A stretch of DNA of 13,930 bases from an uncultured Bilophila sp. (GTDB lineage Bacteria > Desulfobacterota > Desulfovibrionia > Desulfovibrionales > Desulfovibrionaceae). The position numbers and the translations under genes were made by a program. Each line of letters opens with the position of its first letter. The first letter of the stretch is position 1. Under the pieces are notes generated by a model. The model worked only from the letters and a program-made list of their open reading frames with translations. It made no database searches and was not told the DNA's origin. The stretch lies in the NCBI GenBank assembly GCA_959604115.1, contig CAUHBW010000052.1:1-13930 (forward strand), written 5' to 3'. Of the stretch, positions 5,776 through 12,409 are shown one piece after another.

Positions 5776-6336
5776 CTATGGAAGTTCCGGGGCGGCTGCG
5801 GACGACGCGCCCATGTCCTCCAGAGAGCGCGACGGAGGCGGAACCCCGGTCGGCGGGTCGCACCACGCGGGAAGGCGCGAGAACAGGCCGAGCATGCGAT
5901 AACGGTCCTCGTCCGGGAACACGCCCGCGCCGCACCGCTCAAAGACGATCCCGGCCCACGCCCTGCCCGCCTCCGCGAACGAATGCGGATCGGCCTCGTA
6001 TCGTTTCCGGGCTCGCACCTGAATATCGTAGGACGCCAGGTGGTCGTATGTCGGAGCCGCCGCCATGACGCTCTGCCAGAACAGCGCGTACTCGTCCTCG
6101 CGCTCCCGGGCCGCGCCCGCATCGCCTTCTCCGTAATGCTCCATGTAGGCATCGCTCAGGCATTGCCGAAACGCGGCGCTCCGCTCCGGGGACGTGCCTT
6201 CCGGCAACAGAAGCTGCCCGAAGCTCCCGAAAGTCCGGGCGTTGGTTTCCGTCCGTTCCGTGAGGGGAACATGGACATGCATCAGGCAGCACCCCGCCAA
6301 CAGTCCCGCACCCAGTAAGGCCAAAACGTTTCGCAT
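5776..6336 (-). CDS. Small predicted lipoprotein, function unknown
   Basis: A 186-residue exported protein. The N-terminus MRNVLALLGAGLLAGCC is a lipoprotein signal with lipobox LAGC and lipidated Cys at residue 16, so the mature protein should be membrane-anchored on the periplasmic side. The mature part is soluble, with helical stretches (LSDAYMEHYGEG, YDIQVRARKRY), two further Cys (about 133 and 158) and a Pro/Ser-rich C-terminal tail. I do not recognise the family. The ATG at 6336 has AGGAGG five bases upstream. It follows the hybrid kinase gene by 45 bases on the same strand, so it is probably the last gene of the regulator-kinase-lipoprotein operon and might influence signalling or respond to it. 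That role is inference from position only. Confidence 0.75.
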   Translation of the reverse strand: MRNVLALLGAGLLAGCCLMHVHVPLTERTETNARTFGSFGQLLLPEGTSPERSAAFRQCLSDAYMEHYGEGDAGAAREREDEYALFWQSVMAAAPTYDHLASYDIQVRARKRYEADPHSFAEAGRAWAGIVFERCGAGVFPDEDRYRMLGLFSRLPAWCDPPTGVPPPSRSLEDMGASSAAAPELP

Positions 6337-6351
6337 GACGCCCTCCTCGGT

Positions 6352-6374
6352 ATTCCGGGCGGTTCCGCCGGAAT
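6352..6374 (-). repeat. Intercistronic hairpin before the lipoprotein gene
   Basis: ATTCCGG (6352-6358) pairs with CCGGAAT (6368-6374), with a short continuation of two pairs past a bulged base. It sits between the kinase stop (6382) and the Shine-Dalgarno of the lipoprotein gene. No T-tract follows, so it is more likely an intercistronic stability or translation element than a full terminator. Confidence 0.4.
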
Positions 6375-6381
6375 GCCCTCG

Positions 6382-8388
6382 TTATTTGCGGTTTCGCCGC
6401 GCGGCGTTTCCCCAATGGGCGAGGGCAAGAGCCAGCTCGCGCACGTCGATGGGCTTGGTAAGATGCGCGTCCATTCCGGCGGCGAGGCTGCGCTCCTCGT
6501 CCCCACGCATGGCATGGGCGGTCATGGCGAGAATGGGGACGCTCCGGCCTTCCGGCAGGCCGCATTCCCGGATGCGCCGCGTGGCGTCGTAGCCGTTCAG
6601 CACCGGCATCTGCACGTCCATCAGGATCGCGTCGAAGCCCTGCTCCCTGAGGAACAGCTCCACGGCCTCCAGACCGTTGTTCGCCACGCTGGTTTCCACA
6701 TGAAAACGCGACAGCATATTGATGACGACGTACTGGTTGATCTCATTGTCCTCGACGACGAGTACCCGCAGGCCCTCAAGTTCCGCGAGCGGAAGACGCT
6801 CGTCGGGAACGTCGTTCCCGGAGTACAACGCTCCGAGATCGCTGCGCGGAGCCTCCTCGGACAACGGAAACGCCAGCTCCACCCGAAACGTGCTGCCTCC
6901 GTTGAGGCGACTCCCCACGGACAGGGTGCCGTCCATCAGATCGACGAGCCGCTTGCTGATGGCGAGCCCGAGGCCCGCGCCGCCGTAACGCCGGGTGTTC
7001 GTGTCGTCCACCTGCACAAACGGCTTGAAGATGCGCTCAAGATCCTCCTCGGCGATGCCGATGCCGCAGTCGCGCACGATGAACGCCAGCCGGGTCCGCT
7101 CCGCCGTGCTCTCGACGGCCCGCACCTCGACTTCGACCGTCCCCTCGTCGGTAAACTTGACCGCGTTGTTGCACAGGTTCAGCAGCACCTGCCGGACGCG
7201 CAGGGGGTCCCCCATCAGCCGCAGGGGCACGTCAGGCCCGATGTCCAGACTGAAGTCCAGCCCCTTTTCCTCCGCGCCCTGCCGGACCACGGCGGAAAGC
7301 ACGCCGAGTTCCTTTTTCAGATTGAACGGGACGCACTGGAGATCCAGACTGTTGGCCTCGACCTTGGTCAGATCCAGAATGTCGTTGAGGATGCCGAGCA
7401 GGGCCGTGCTCGAATCGCTGATCCGCGAGACGTACTCGTACTGCTGCGGCGTAAGCTCCGTCTTGAGGGCCAGATAGGACAGTCCGATGATCGCGTTCAT
7501 GGGCGTGCGAAGCTCGTGGCTCATGTTGGCGAGGAAGGCCGACTTCGCGCGGTTGGCGGCTTCGGCGGCCTCCTTCGCGGCGCGGAGTTCGGCTTCGTGC
7601 CGCCTGTGCTCGGTGATGTCGGCGGTGTAGCCCACCGTGCGCATCGCGTCGCCGTCCCGCGAAAACTCGCACTCGAAATCAAACCAGACCTGCCCCCGTT
7701 CGGGATGCCGGATCATCAGCTCGAAACGCTCGCAGGCTCCGGAACGCCATACCGAACGTCGCAGGAACTCCAGCACGCGCCCCCGGCATTCCGGCGCGAT
7801 CCGCCGCCACAACCGCCGGAAGCCGGAGAGGGAAACGTCGGCGTCGGTCATGCCGAACTGCCGGAAAAAAATCTCGTTGGCGGAAAACGTGATCATCTTT
7901 CCGCGCACGCACTCGAACACGCCGATCCGCCCGATGCGACAGGCCGTCTCGAAGCGCGCGAGGTTTTCGCGCACCTGCCCGCGCATGGTTTCCAGCTCGC
8001 TGACGTCCTGATGGTAGCCCTTCAGGACGGAACGCGTCCCCCCGCTTTCCACCCTCCTGCCGCCGCACCGCACGAAAATGGGACCCCGCGCGGGATGGTG
8101 CCACAGATACTGGACTTCCTGTTGCTGCCCGGTGGACAGCATCTTCTCCACGCACTCGTCCACGGCCCGCCCGTACTCCGGGTCCACGCGGGAATACCAG
8201 TGCCGGAAGCACGTCTCGGGCGAAGGATGCGCCTCCAGTCCGAGCAGTTCCAGCATGCTGCCGTTGGCCATCATCCGGTGCGCATCTCCCCGCCCATCGA
8301 CGGATATGGCCCAAAGCCCCGTCTTGCCGTTCCGCAGGGCTTCGCCCATCCATTCGGGACTGTTGAATATCCCGGCATCAATTCCCAT
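6382..8388 (-). CDS. Hybrid sensor histidine kinase (PAS-PAS-HisKA-HATPase-REC)
   Basis: A 668-residue cytoplasmic hybrid kinase without membrane segments. Two PAS-like sensing regions cover about residues 12-135 and 142-262, each ending in the typical strand before a DVSELE or DITEHR linker. A short coiled coil (AELRAAKEAAEAANRAK) leads to the H-box with phosphoacceptor His291 (SHELRTP). The ATPase domain shows the N-box (LLNLCNNAVKF, Asn407-408), G1 (DCGIGI, Asp440), the F-box (FKPFVQVD) and G2 with GGAGLGLAI, where Thr is commoner than the Ala. The receiver domain runs from about 540 to 660 with acidic Glu546-Asp547, phosphoacceptor Asp591 (LMDVQMP), Thr623 and Lys645. No output domain, Hpt domain or separate response regulator is nearby. 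The gene lies 26 bases after the CRP/FNR regulator gene and is probably co-transcribed with it, suggesting a redox or nitrosative input. The signal is unknown. A GGGGAG precedes the ATG. Confidence 0.93.
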   Translation of the reverse strand: MGIDAGIFNSPEWMGEALRNGKTGLWAISVDGRGDAHRMMANGSMLELLGLEAHPSPETCFRHWYSRVDPEYGRAVDECVEKMLSTGQQQEVQYLWHHPARGPIFVRCGGRRVESGGTRSVLKGYHQDVSELETMRGQVRENLARFETACRIGRIGVFECVRGKMITFSANEIFFRQFGMTDADVSLSGFRRLWRRIAPECRGRVLEFLRRSVWRSGACERFELMIRHPERGQVWFDFECEFSRDGDAMRTVGYTADITEHRRHEAELRAAKEAAEAANRAKSAFLANMSHELRTPMNAIIGLSYLALKTELTPQQYEYVSRISDSSTALLGILNDILDLTKVEANSLDLQCVPFNLKKELGVLSAVVRQGAEEKGLDFSLDIGPDVPLRLMGDPLRVRQVLLNLCNNAVKFTDEGTVEVEVRAVESTAERTRLAFIVRDCGIGIAEEDLERIFKPFVQVDDTNTRRYGGAGLGLAISKRLVDLMDGTLSVGSRLNGGSTFRVELAFPLSEEAPRSDLGALYSGNDVPDERLPLAELEGLRVLVVEDNEINQYVVINMLSRFHVETSVANNGLEAVELFLREQGFDAILMDVQMPVLNGYDATRRIRECGLPEGRSVPILAMTAHAMRGDEERSLAAGMDAHLTKPIDVRELALALAHWGNAARRNRK

Positions 8389-8414
8389 ACGTTCTCCCCG
8401 ACGTCCCGTCCGGA

Positions 8415-9095
8415 CTATCGATCCGAGCCTTCCGATGCGATCTCCCGCAAGGCGGAGACGTCACGGATGGCGATATCCTTTCCTTCCAGCTCCACCAGCC
8501 CCGCCTCGGCGAACCGGGACAACTGGCGGGAAAGCGTTTCACGGGCCAGCCCGAGCAGATTCGCCAGCACTTCGCGGGACACGCCGAGCCGGATGACGTC
8601 CGTGCCTCCAATCTGCCGCCGGTGCAGCAGATAGGTGGCGAGCCGCCCAGCCGCGCCGCCCTGCCCCTGCGCCGCCAGCTTGTGGGCGAACATCCGCAGA
8701 CGCAGCGACAAGGCCGCCAGCATCCGCAGGGCCAGTTCCGGGTTTTCCGTCACCAGAGCGAACAACGCCTCGGCCGACACGTACAGGGTTTCCACCTCGT
8801 CCACGGCGACGGCGGACGCGGGGAAGGTGCCCCGCTGAAACATGGCGGCCTCGCCGATGGTATTGCCCTTGCGGACGAGGTGCAGCACCGTTTCCCGCCC
8901 GTCGGGAGCGAATCGGATCACCTTCACGACGCCACGCAGCACGACGTGCATGCCGTCGGCCCGCTCGCCCTCCCGGAACAACGCCGTGCTCCGTGCAAAC
9001 GTCCGCATCCGGCATCCGTGGGCAAGCCGTTCCCGCTCGGCGGGGGAAAGCGGCTCAAACAACGGCAACGCCCCAAGCACTTCCAGTTTTTCCAT
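8415..9095 (-). CDS. hcpR: CRP/FNR-family regulator, HcpR-like
   Basis: A 226-residue CRP/FNR regulator with an N-terminal beta-barrel effector domain (about 10-120), a dimer helix (about 121-145) and a C-terminal winged HTH (about 146-215). The barrel has GNTIGEAAMF followed by TFPASAV: the Glu of the cyclic-nucleotide pocket remains, but the Arg that contacts the cAMP phosphate is missing, arguing against cAMP. No cysteine cluster for an FNR Fe-S centre is present. The recognition helix RETLSR (about 185-190) keeps the CRP contact residues Arg, Glu and Arg. The frame starts with TTG at 9098, but I choose ATG 9095 because GGGAG stands seven bases before it. Position next to hcp on the same strand points to HcpR, which activates hcp in response to nitrite/NO in Desulfovibrio. 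Symbol assigned from context. Confidence 0.85.
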   Translation of the reverse strand: MEKLEVLGALPLFEPLSPAERERLAHGCRMRTFARSTALFREGERADGMHVVLRGVVKVIRFAPDGRETVLHLVRKGNTIGEAAMFQRGTFPASAVAVDEVETLYVSAEALFALVTENPELALRMLAALSLRLRMFAHKLAAQGQGGAAGRLATYLLHRRQIGGTDVIRLGVSREVLANLLGLARETLSRQLSRFAEAGLVELEGKDIAIRDVSALREIASEGSDR

Positions 9096-9251
9096 CAAGA
9101 TGCTCCCGTTCGCTCACCCGTTTCGGCACAAGTACACCGGACACCTCCGAAGACGCAAGAGCATCACGCGGAATACCGCATACCACCCCTCCCGCGAATA
9201 CGAAACGTCCCGTTTTCCGGCTCCTCCGCCGTTCGGTTTTCGGCGGGCCCC

Positions 9252-9291
9252 CGAAAAACGGAAACGCCGGAGCGGCCATTCCGTTCCGGCG
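9252..9291 (-). terminator. Terminator-like hairpin between hcp and hcpR
   Basis: On the minus strand CGCCGGA (9291-9285) pairs with TCCGGCG (9271-9265); after one mismatch CGG pairs with CCG, giving ten pairs in all. TTTCCGTTTTT (9264-9254) follows only on the minus strand. It is either a second hcp terminator or an attenuator in the regulator's leader. Confidence 0.5.
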
Positions 9292-9368
9292 TACATGCCC
9301 AGTCGTTTCAACGTGTTTCCGTCCATCCTCAGAACAGGGATTCGATAAACGCAAAAATTTAGGGGGAT

Positions 9369-9392
9369 GAGGGGAGGGGCCCTTCTCCCCTC
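9369..9392 (-). terminator. Palindromic terminator after hcp
   Basis: GAGGGGAG (9369-9376) pairs with CTCCCCTC (9385-9392), directly after the hcp stop (9404-9406). On the minus strand TAAATTTTT follows nine bases later. It resembles the purine-rich palindromes at 17-70 and 12183-12222. Confidence 0.6.
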
Positions 9393-9403
9393 CCTCGAAT
9401 GGC

Positions 9404-11020
9404 TTACCCCAGAATAGCCTTCAGGTCTCCGTCGGGCGTGGAAATGGGCTTGATGCCCCACTTCTCCACGAGCAGGTTAAGGATGTCGGGCGAGACGAAC
9501 GCCGGAAGGCTCGGTCCGAGCCGGATGTTCTTCACGCCGAGGGCGAGCAGGGTCAGCAGGATCGCCACGGCCTTCTGCTCATACCACGACAGCACCAGCG
9601 ACAGCGGAAGGTCGTTCACGCCGCACTTGAGCGCGTCGGCCAGTGCCAGCGCCACCTTGACCGCCGAGTAGGCGTCGTTGCACTGCCCCACGTCCATAAG
9701 GCGCGGGAACGGCCCGATCTTGCCGAGATCCTTGTCGAAAAAGCGGAACTTGCCGCAGGCCAGCGTCAGAACGAGGGTGTCCGCCGGGGTCTTCTCCACG
9801 AATTCCGTATAATAGTTGCGGCCCGGCTTCGCGCCGTCGCAGCCGCCCACGAGGAAGATGTGGCGCACGGCGCCGGACTTCACCGCGTCAAGCACGGCGG
9901 GAGCGGCGTCCAGCAGGGTCTTGCGCCCGAATCCGACCGTCACGTCCTTGCCCGGCGCGTCTTCCGCAAAGCCGGGAAGTTCCAGCGCCTTGAGCACGAG
10001 CGGCGCGAAGTTCCGATCCTTGATGTGGACGAGGCCGGGCCAGCCCACGATGCCGGACGTGAACACCTTGTCCCCGTAGTTCTTGGGGTTCTGGATACAG
10101 TTGGTCGTGAACAGCACCGCGCCGGGGAAGTCGGGCAGTTCCTTCTGCTGGTTCTGCCACGCCGTGCCGTAATGCCCGACCAGATGCGGGAACGCCTTCA
10201 GCACCGGATAGCCGTGCGCGGGCAGCATTTCGCCGTGGGTATAGATGTTGATTCCCGTGCCCTGCGTCTGCTTGAGCAGTTCGTACAGGTCTTCGAGATC
10301 ATGGCCGGACACGAGGATCGCCTTGCCCTGACGGTGCCCGAGGGACACCTGCGTGGGCACGGGATCGCCGAACGCCCTGGTGTTCCCGGCGTCGAGCAGC
10401 TCCATCGCCCGAAGGTTCGCCTTGCCGCAGCGCAGCACGAGGTCCAGCCACTCCTCAAGGCTCCGCGCCTTGTCCGGGGTTCCGTCCTTGTCGGGCATCC
10501 CGGCGGCGAGCGCCTCGTACACGAAGGCGTTCAGCTCGGGGTCGCGCTGCCCGAGGATCGAGGCGTGATCCGCGTAGGCGGCCACGCCCTTCAGACCGAA
10601 CAGCAGCATCTGCATGGCCGACCGGATGTTCGGGTCCGCGTTGAAATGATCGATCCCGGCCTGAACCTTGAGAAGTTCCTGAAAATCAGCATCCAGAGCG
10701 GCCTCGCCGGCATCTGGCCGACAGCCGAGCCGTTCGGCGAGCTCCTTGCGGCGGCGGATGGCCTCCCTGGCGACAGCCTCAAGCGCGGCGTAATCGAAAT
10801 TCACGTTGGTCAGGGTGGCGAACAGCGCCCGCACCGTAAAATCGTCCGTATCCTGATCGACAATGCCCTTGGCGCGGGCCTTGAGCGCCGTGCGGGACAG
10901 CAGCCGCAGCGCGTAGATCACATGGTCCTGAAGATCGGCTACCGGGGCCTGCTTGCCGCAAACGCCCATGATCGTACAGCCCGTGCCTTTCGCGGTCTGT
11001 TCACACTGATTGCAAAACAT
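9404..11020 (-). CDS. hcp: Hydroxylamine reductase / hybrid cluster protein, class I
   Basis: A 538-residue Hcp (prismane protein), a cytoplasmic Fe-S enzyme that reduces hydroxylamine to ammonia in vitro and is thought to detoxify NO in anaerobes. The N-terminus MFCNQCEQT carries Cys3, Cys6, Cys15 and Cys21, the class I pattern for the cubane cluster found in strict anaerobes. The hybrid-cluster ligands are all present: His240 (SGHDLED), Glu264 (HGEMLP), Cys308 (TTNCIQN), Cys394 (GGCDGA), Cys422 (ACGKFRF), Cys447 (GQCNDAY) and Glu481 (WYEQKA). Their spacing matches the Desulfovibrio vulgaris enzyme. I chose the ATG at 11020 rather than 11053 because GGGAGG stands six bases before it and the Cys motif begins immediately. 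The ferredoxin-like redox partner often encoded beside hcp is not adjacent here. Probably regulated by the CRP/FNR protein downstream through the dyad at 11093-11108. Confidence 0.97.
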   Translation of the reverse strand: MFCNQCEQTAKGTGCTIMGVCGKQAPVADLQDHVIYALRLLSRTALKARAKGIVDQDTDDFTVRALFATLTNVNFDYAALEAVAREAIRRRKELAERLGCRPDAGEAALDADFQELLKVQAGIDHFNADPNIRSAMQMLLFGLKGVAAYADHASILGQRDPELNAFVYEALAAGMPDKDGTPDKARSLEEWLDLVLRCGKANLRAMELLDAGNTRAFGDPVPTQVSLGHRQGKAILVSGHDLEDLYELLKQTQGTGINIYTHGEMLPAHGYPVLKAFPHLVGHYGTAWQNQQKELPDFPGAVLFTTNCIQNPKNYGDKVFTSGIVGWPGLVHIKDRNFAPLVLKALELPGFAEDAPGKDVTVGFGRKTLLDAAPAVLDAVKSGAVRHIFLVGGCDGAKPGRNYYTEFVEKTPADTLVLTLACGKFRFFDKDLGKIGPFPRLMDVGQCNDAYSAVKVALALADALKCGVNDLPLSLVLSWYEQKAVAILLTLLALGVKNIRLGPSLPAFVSPDILNLLVEKWGIKPISTPDGDLKAILG

Positions 11021-11092
11021 GGAAAGCCTCCCGGGTTGGGGGTAGAATGTCATCGTCTTTTCACAGACTTTTCCATACTATCCAAAAAAGGC

Positions 11093-11108
11093 AGTGACAG
11101 GGATCACA
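11093..11108. promoter_or_regulatory. CRP/FNR-type dyad upstream of hcp
   Basis: AGTGA-CAGGGA-TCACA (plus strand), one base off the TGTGA-N6-TCACA consensus, lies 73 bases upstream of the hcp ATG. The recognition helix of the nearby regulator has the CRP-like Arg-Glu...Arg residues that read GTGA half-sites. A possible hcp -10 (TAGTAT, 11080-11075 on the minus strand) would put the dyad over the -35 position, closer than the usual -41.5, so the true promoter may differ. The site also lies 45 bases before the -35 of the divergent gene. Confidence 0.5.
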
Positions 11109-11152
11109 ATCATGGACCAGACCTCAAAAAATCATGCGCCGGACGCCTCGGC

Positions 11153-11182
11153 TTGACAAGGATCTCGCGCGCCGGATAGAAA
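11153..11182 (+). promoter_or_regulatory. Candidate promoter of the TtuA-like gene
   Basis: TTGACA (11153-11158, 6/6), an 18-base spacer and TAGAAA (11177-11182, 4/6), about 75 bases before the ATG at 11258. The perfect -35 and the position support it; the -10 is mediocre. Confidence 0.5.
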
Positions 11183-11257
11183 ACGTAGTTCAGCCGGTTT
11201 CACGCCGGGCCATCCCATCCGCAGCGCATCCGCGCCTGCCCCGGAGTTCGCCTCACC

Positions 11258-12166
11258 ATGATATGCAAACGCTGCAAGTCCGCCACGGCCATCATTTCCC
11301 TGCCGAGCCACAACACCGGATTCTGTGAAACCTGTTTCCGGGACTTCTTCACCGCGCAGGTCGCCCGGGGCATCGAAACCGGAAAGCTGTTCACGCGCGA
11401 GGACCGCATCCTCGTCGCCCTGTCCGGAGGCAAGGATTCCCTGTCCCTCATGCTCGAACTCTCGCGGCAGGGCTACGACGTGACCGGCCTGCACATCGAC
11501 CTCGGCATTCCCGGCACGTCCGAAATCGTGCGCGGCGTCATCGAACGCTTCTGCGACAAGCACGGCTTCAGGCTGATCGTCAAGGAAATGGCCAGAGAGG
11601 GACTCGCTATCCCGCTGGTGAAGCAGCGTCTCAAGCGGCCCATCTGTTCGGCCTGCGGCAAGATCAAGCGTCACTATTTCAACAAGACCGCGCTCGAAGA
11701 AGGCTTCACCGCCCTTGCGACCGGGCACAACCTCGACGACGAGATCGCCCGCCTGTTCAGCAACACGCTCCGCTGGGACGTCGGCTATCTGTCGGATCAG
11801 GGCCCGCGCCTCGACGGCGAGGACGGTTTCGCGCGCAAGGTCAAACCGTTCTGGCGATTGACCGAGTTCGAGACGGCGACCTACGCCTTCCTCAACGAAA
11901 TCGAACACCACCACACGCCCTGCCCCTACAGTTCCGGGGCGAGCTTTACCTATTACAAAGGGTTGTGGAACCAGCTCGAAGAGGAGATGCCGGGCCGCAA
12001 GCTCTCCTTCTATGTGGATTTTCTCAAACGCGGGCGTTCCGCCTTCACCGCGCTGGAAAAGGAGGAGGGCGACGCGCTTTCCCCCTGCTCCGTCTGCGGA
12101 TACCCCACGTCCTCCGGCGTCTGCGGCGTCTGCCGCATCCGGGAAGCCGTCAAGGAAAAAGAATAG
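11258..12166 (+). CDS. TtuA/TtcA-type tRNA 2-thiolation protein (TIGR00269-like)
   Basis: A 302-residue PP-loop ATPase of the TtcA/TtuA superfamily, which adenylates a tRNA base and replaces oxygen with sulfur. An N-terminal zinc ribbon (Cys3, Cys6, Cys23, Cys26) precedes the PP-loop SGGKDS (residues 56-61) and the ATP-site segment GHNLDDEIA (156-164). Cys130 and Cys133 (ICSAC) and Cys222 (TPCPYS) are the three ligands of the catalytic [4Fe-4S] cluster, in the same positions as in Thermus TtuA as I recall. A C-terminal zinc ribbon (Cys277, Cys280, Cys289, Cys292) completes the TtuA-type layout, which TtcA lacks. TtuA makes 2-thio-ribothymidine at position 54 in thermophiles; the target in a mesophile is uncertain. 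The ATG at 11258 has a GGAG about ten bases upstream. Monocistronic, with its own terminator. Confidence 0.9.
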   Translation: MICKRCKSATAIISLPSHNTGFCETCFRDFFTAQVARGIETGKLFTREDRILVALSGGKDSLSLMLELSRQGYDVTGLHIDLGIPGTSEIVRGVIERFCDKHGFRLIVKEMAREGLAIPLVKQRLKRPICSACGKIKRHYFNKTALEEGFTALATGHNLDDEIARLFSNTLRWDVGYLSDQGPRLDGEDGFARKVKPFWRLTEFETATYAFLNEIEHHHTPCPYSSGASFTYYKGLWNQLEEEMPGRKLSFYVDFLKRGRSAFTALEKEEGDALSPCSVCGYPTSSGVCGVCRIREAVKEKE

Positions 12167-12182
12167 GGAGTGAAGATTGGAA

Positions 12183-12222
12183 GGGGGAAGGGAACCTTTC
12201 TGAAGAAAGGTTTCCCTCCCCC
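12183..12222 (+). terminator. Long palindromic terminator after the TtuA-like gene
   Basis: The arm at 12183-12200 pairs with 12205-12222: 18 positions with one G-U and one A-C, closed by a TGAA loop. It starts 16 bases after the stop codon. There is no T-tract on the plus strand. It has the same G-rich-then-AACCTTT arm as the palindrome at 17-70. Confidence 0.65.
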
Positions 12223-12238
12223 GATCAAAACCTCCCCA

Positions 12239-12269
12239 TTACTTACCAACACGTTCGACCATATAGAAT
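12239..12269 (+). promoter_or_regulatory. Weak candidate promoter of polA
   Basis: An A/T-richer stretch with TATAGA (12262-12267) or the overlapping TAGAAT (12264-12269, 5/6) as -10, and TTACTT (12239-12244) 17 bases before TATAGA as a poor -35. It is the only promoter-like sequence between the upstream terminator and polA. Confidence 0.3.
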
Positions 12270-12337
12270 CCCCGTTCGCCGGTCTTGGGGAGGCCTGGCG
12301 GGCGGGGCGACGGGTCTGGAAGAAAAAAACGTGGGGG

Positions 12338-12398
12338 GACGGAAAGGGCGTTTCCGTCGGGCGTCGGCGTCCCTTACGCCGAATCAAGGGAATTCCCT
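12338..12398 (+). other. Three consecutive hairpins in the polA leader
   Basis: GACGGAAA/TTTCCGTC (12338-12358, 8 bp, 5-nt loop), TCGGCGT/ACGCCGA (12364-12382, 7 bp, 5-nt loop) and the perfect 12-base palindrome AGGGAATTCCCT (12387-12398) follow each other and end three bases before the polA Shine-Dalgarno (GGAG, 12401-12404). None is followed by a T-tract. They match no riboswitch class I know. Confidence 0.5.
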
Positions 12399-12409
12399 GT
12401 GGAGACAGT

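Larger units (their letters stand above)
9099..9403 (-). other. 305-base hcp-hcpR intergenic region
   Basis: It holds the hcp terminator (9369-9392), a second terminator-like hairpin (9265-9291) and a 6-bp hairpin (CCGCCG/CGGCGG, 9226-9246). I find no convincing sigma70 promoter for the regulator gene, nor a CRP-type dyad. An open frame on the minus strand (9461-9114) is Arg-rich, crosses both hairpins, and has a Shine-Dalgarno only immediately against an internal ATG, so I do not call it. Confidence 0.5.

Noticed and set aside
6373..8634. 753-codon open frame on the plus strand
   Set aside because: It lies antisense to the hybrid kinase, whose catalytic motifs are all intact. Its product is low in complexity and rich in His, Arg and Pro, as expected from the mirror of a high-GC gene.
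9114..9461. Open frame on the minus strand between hcp and hcpR
   Set aside because: Its product is Arg-rich, it crosses two hairpins and the hcp stop, and its only Shine-Dalgarno-like sequence abuts an internal ATG.
9860..11179. 439-codon open frame on the plus strand
   Set aside because: Antisense to hcp, which has every cluster ligand; the frame has no recognisable domain.
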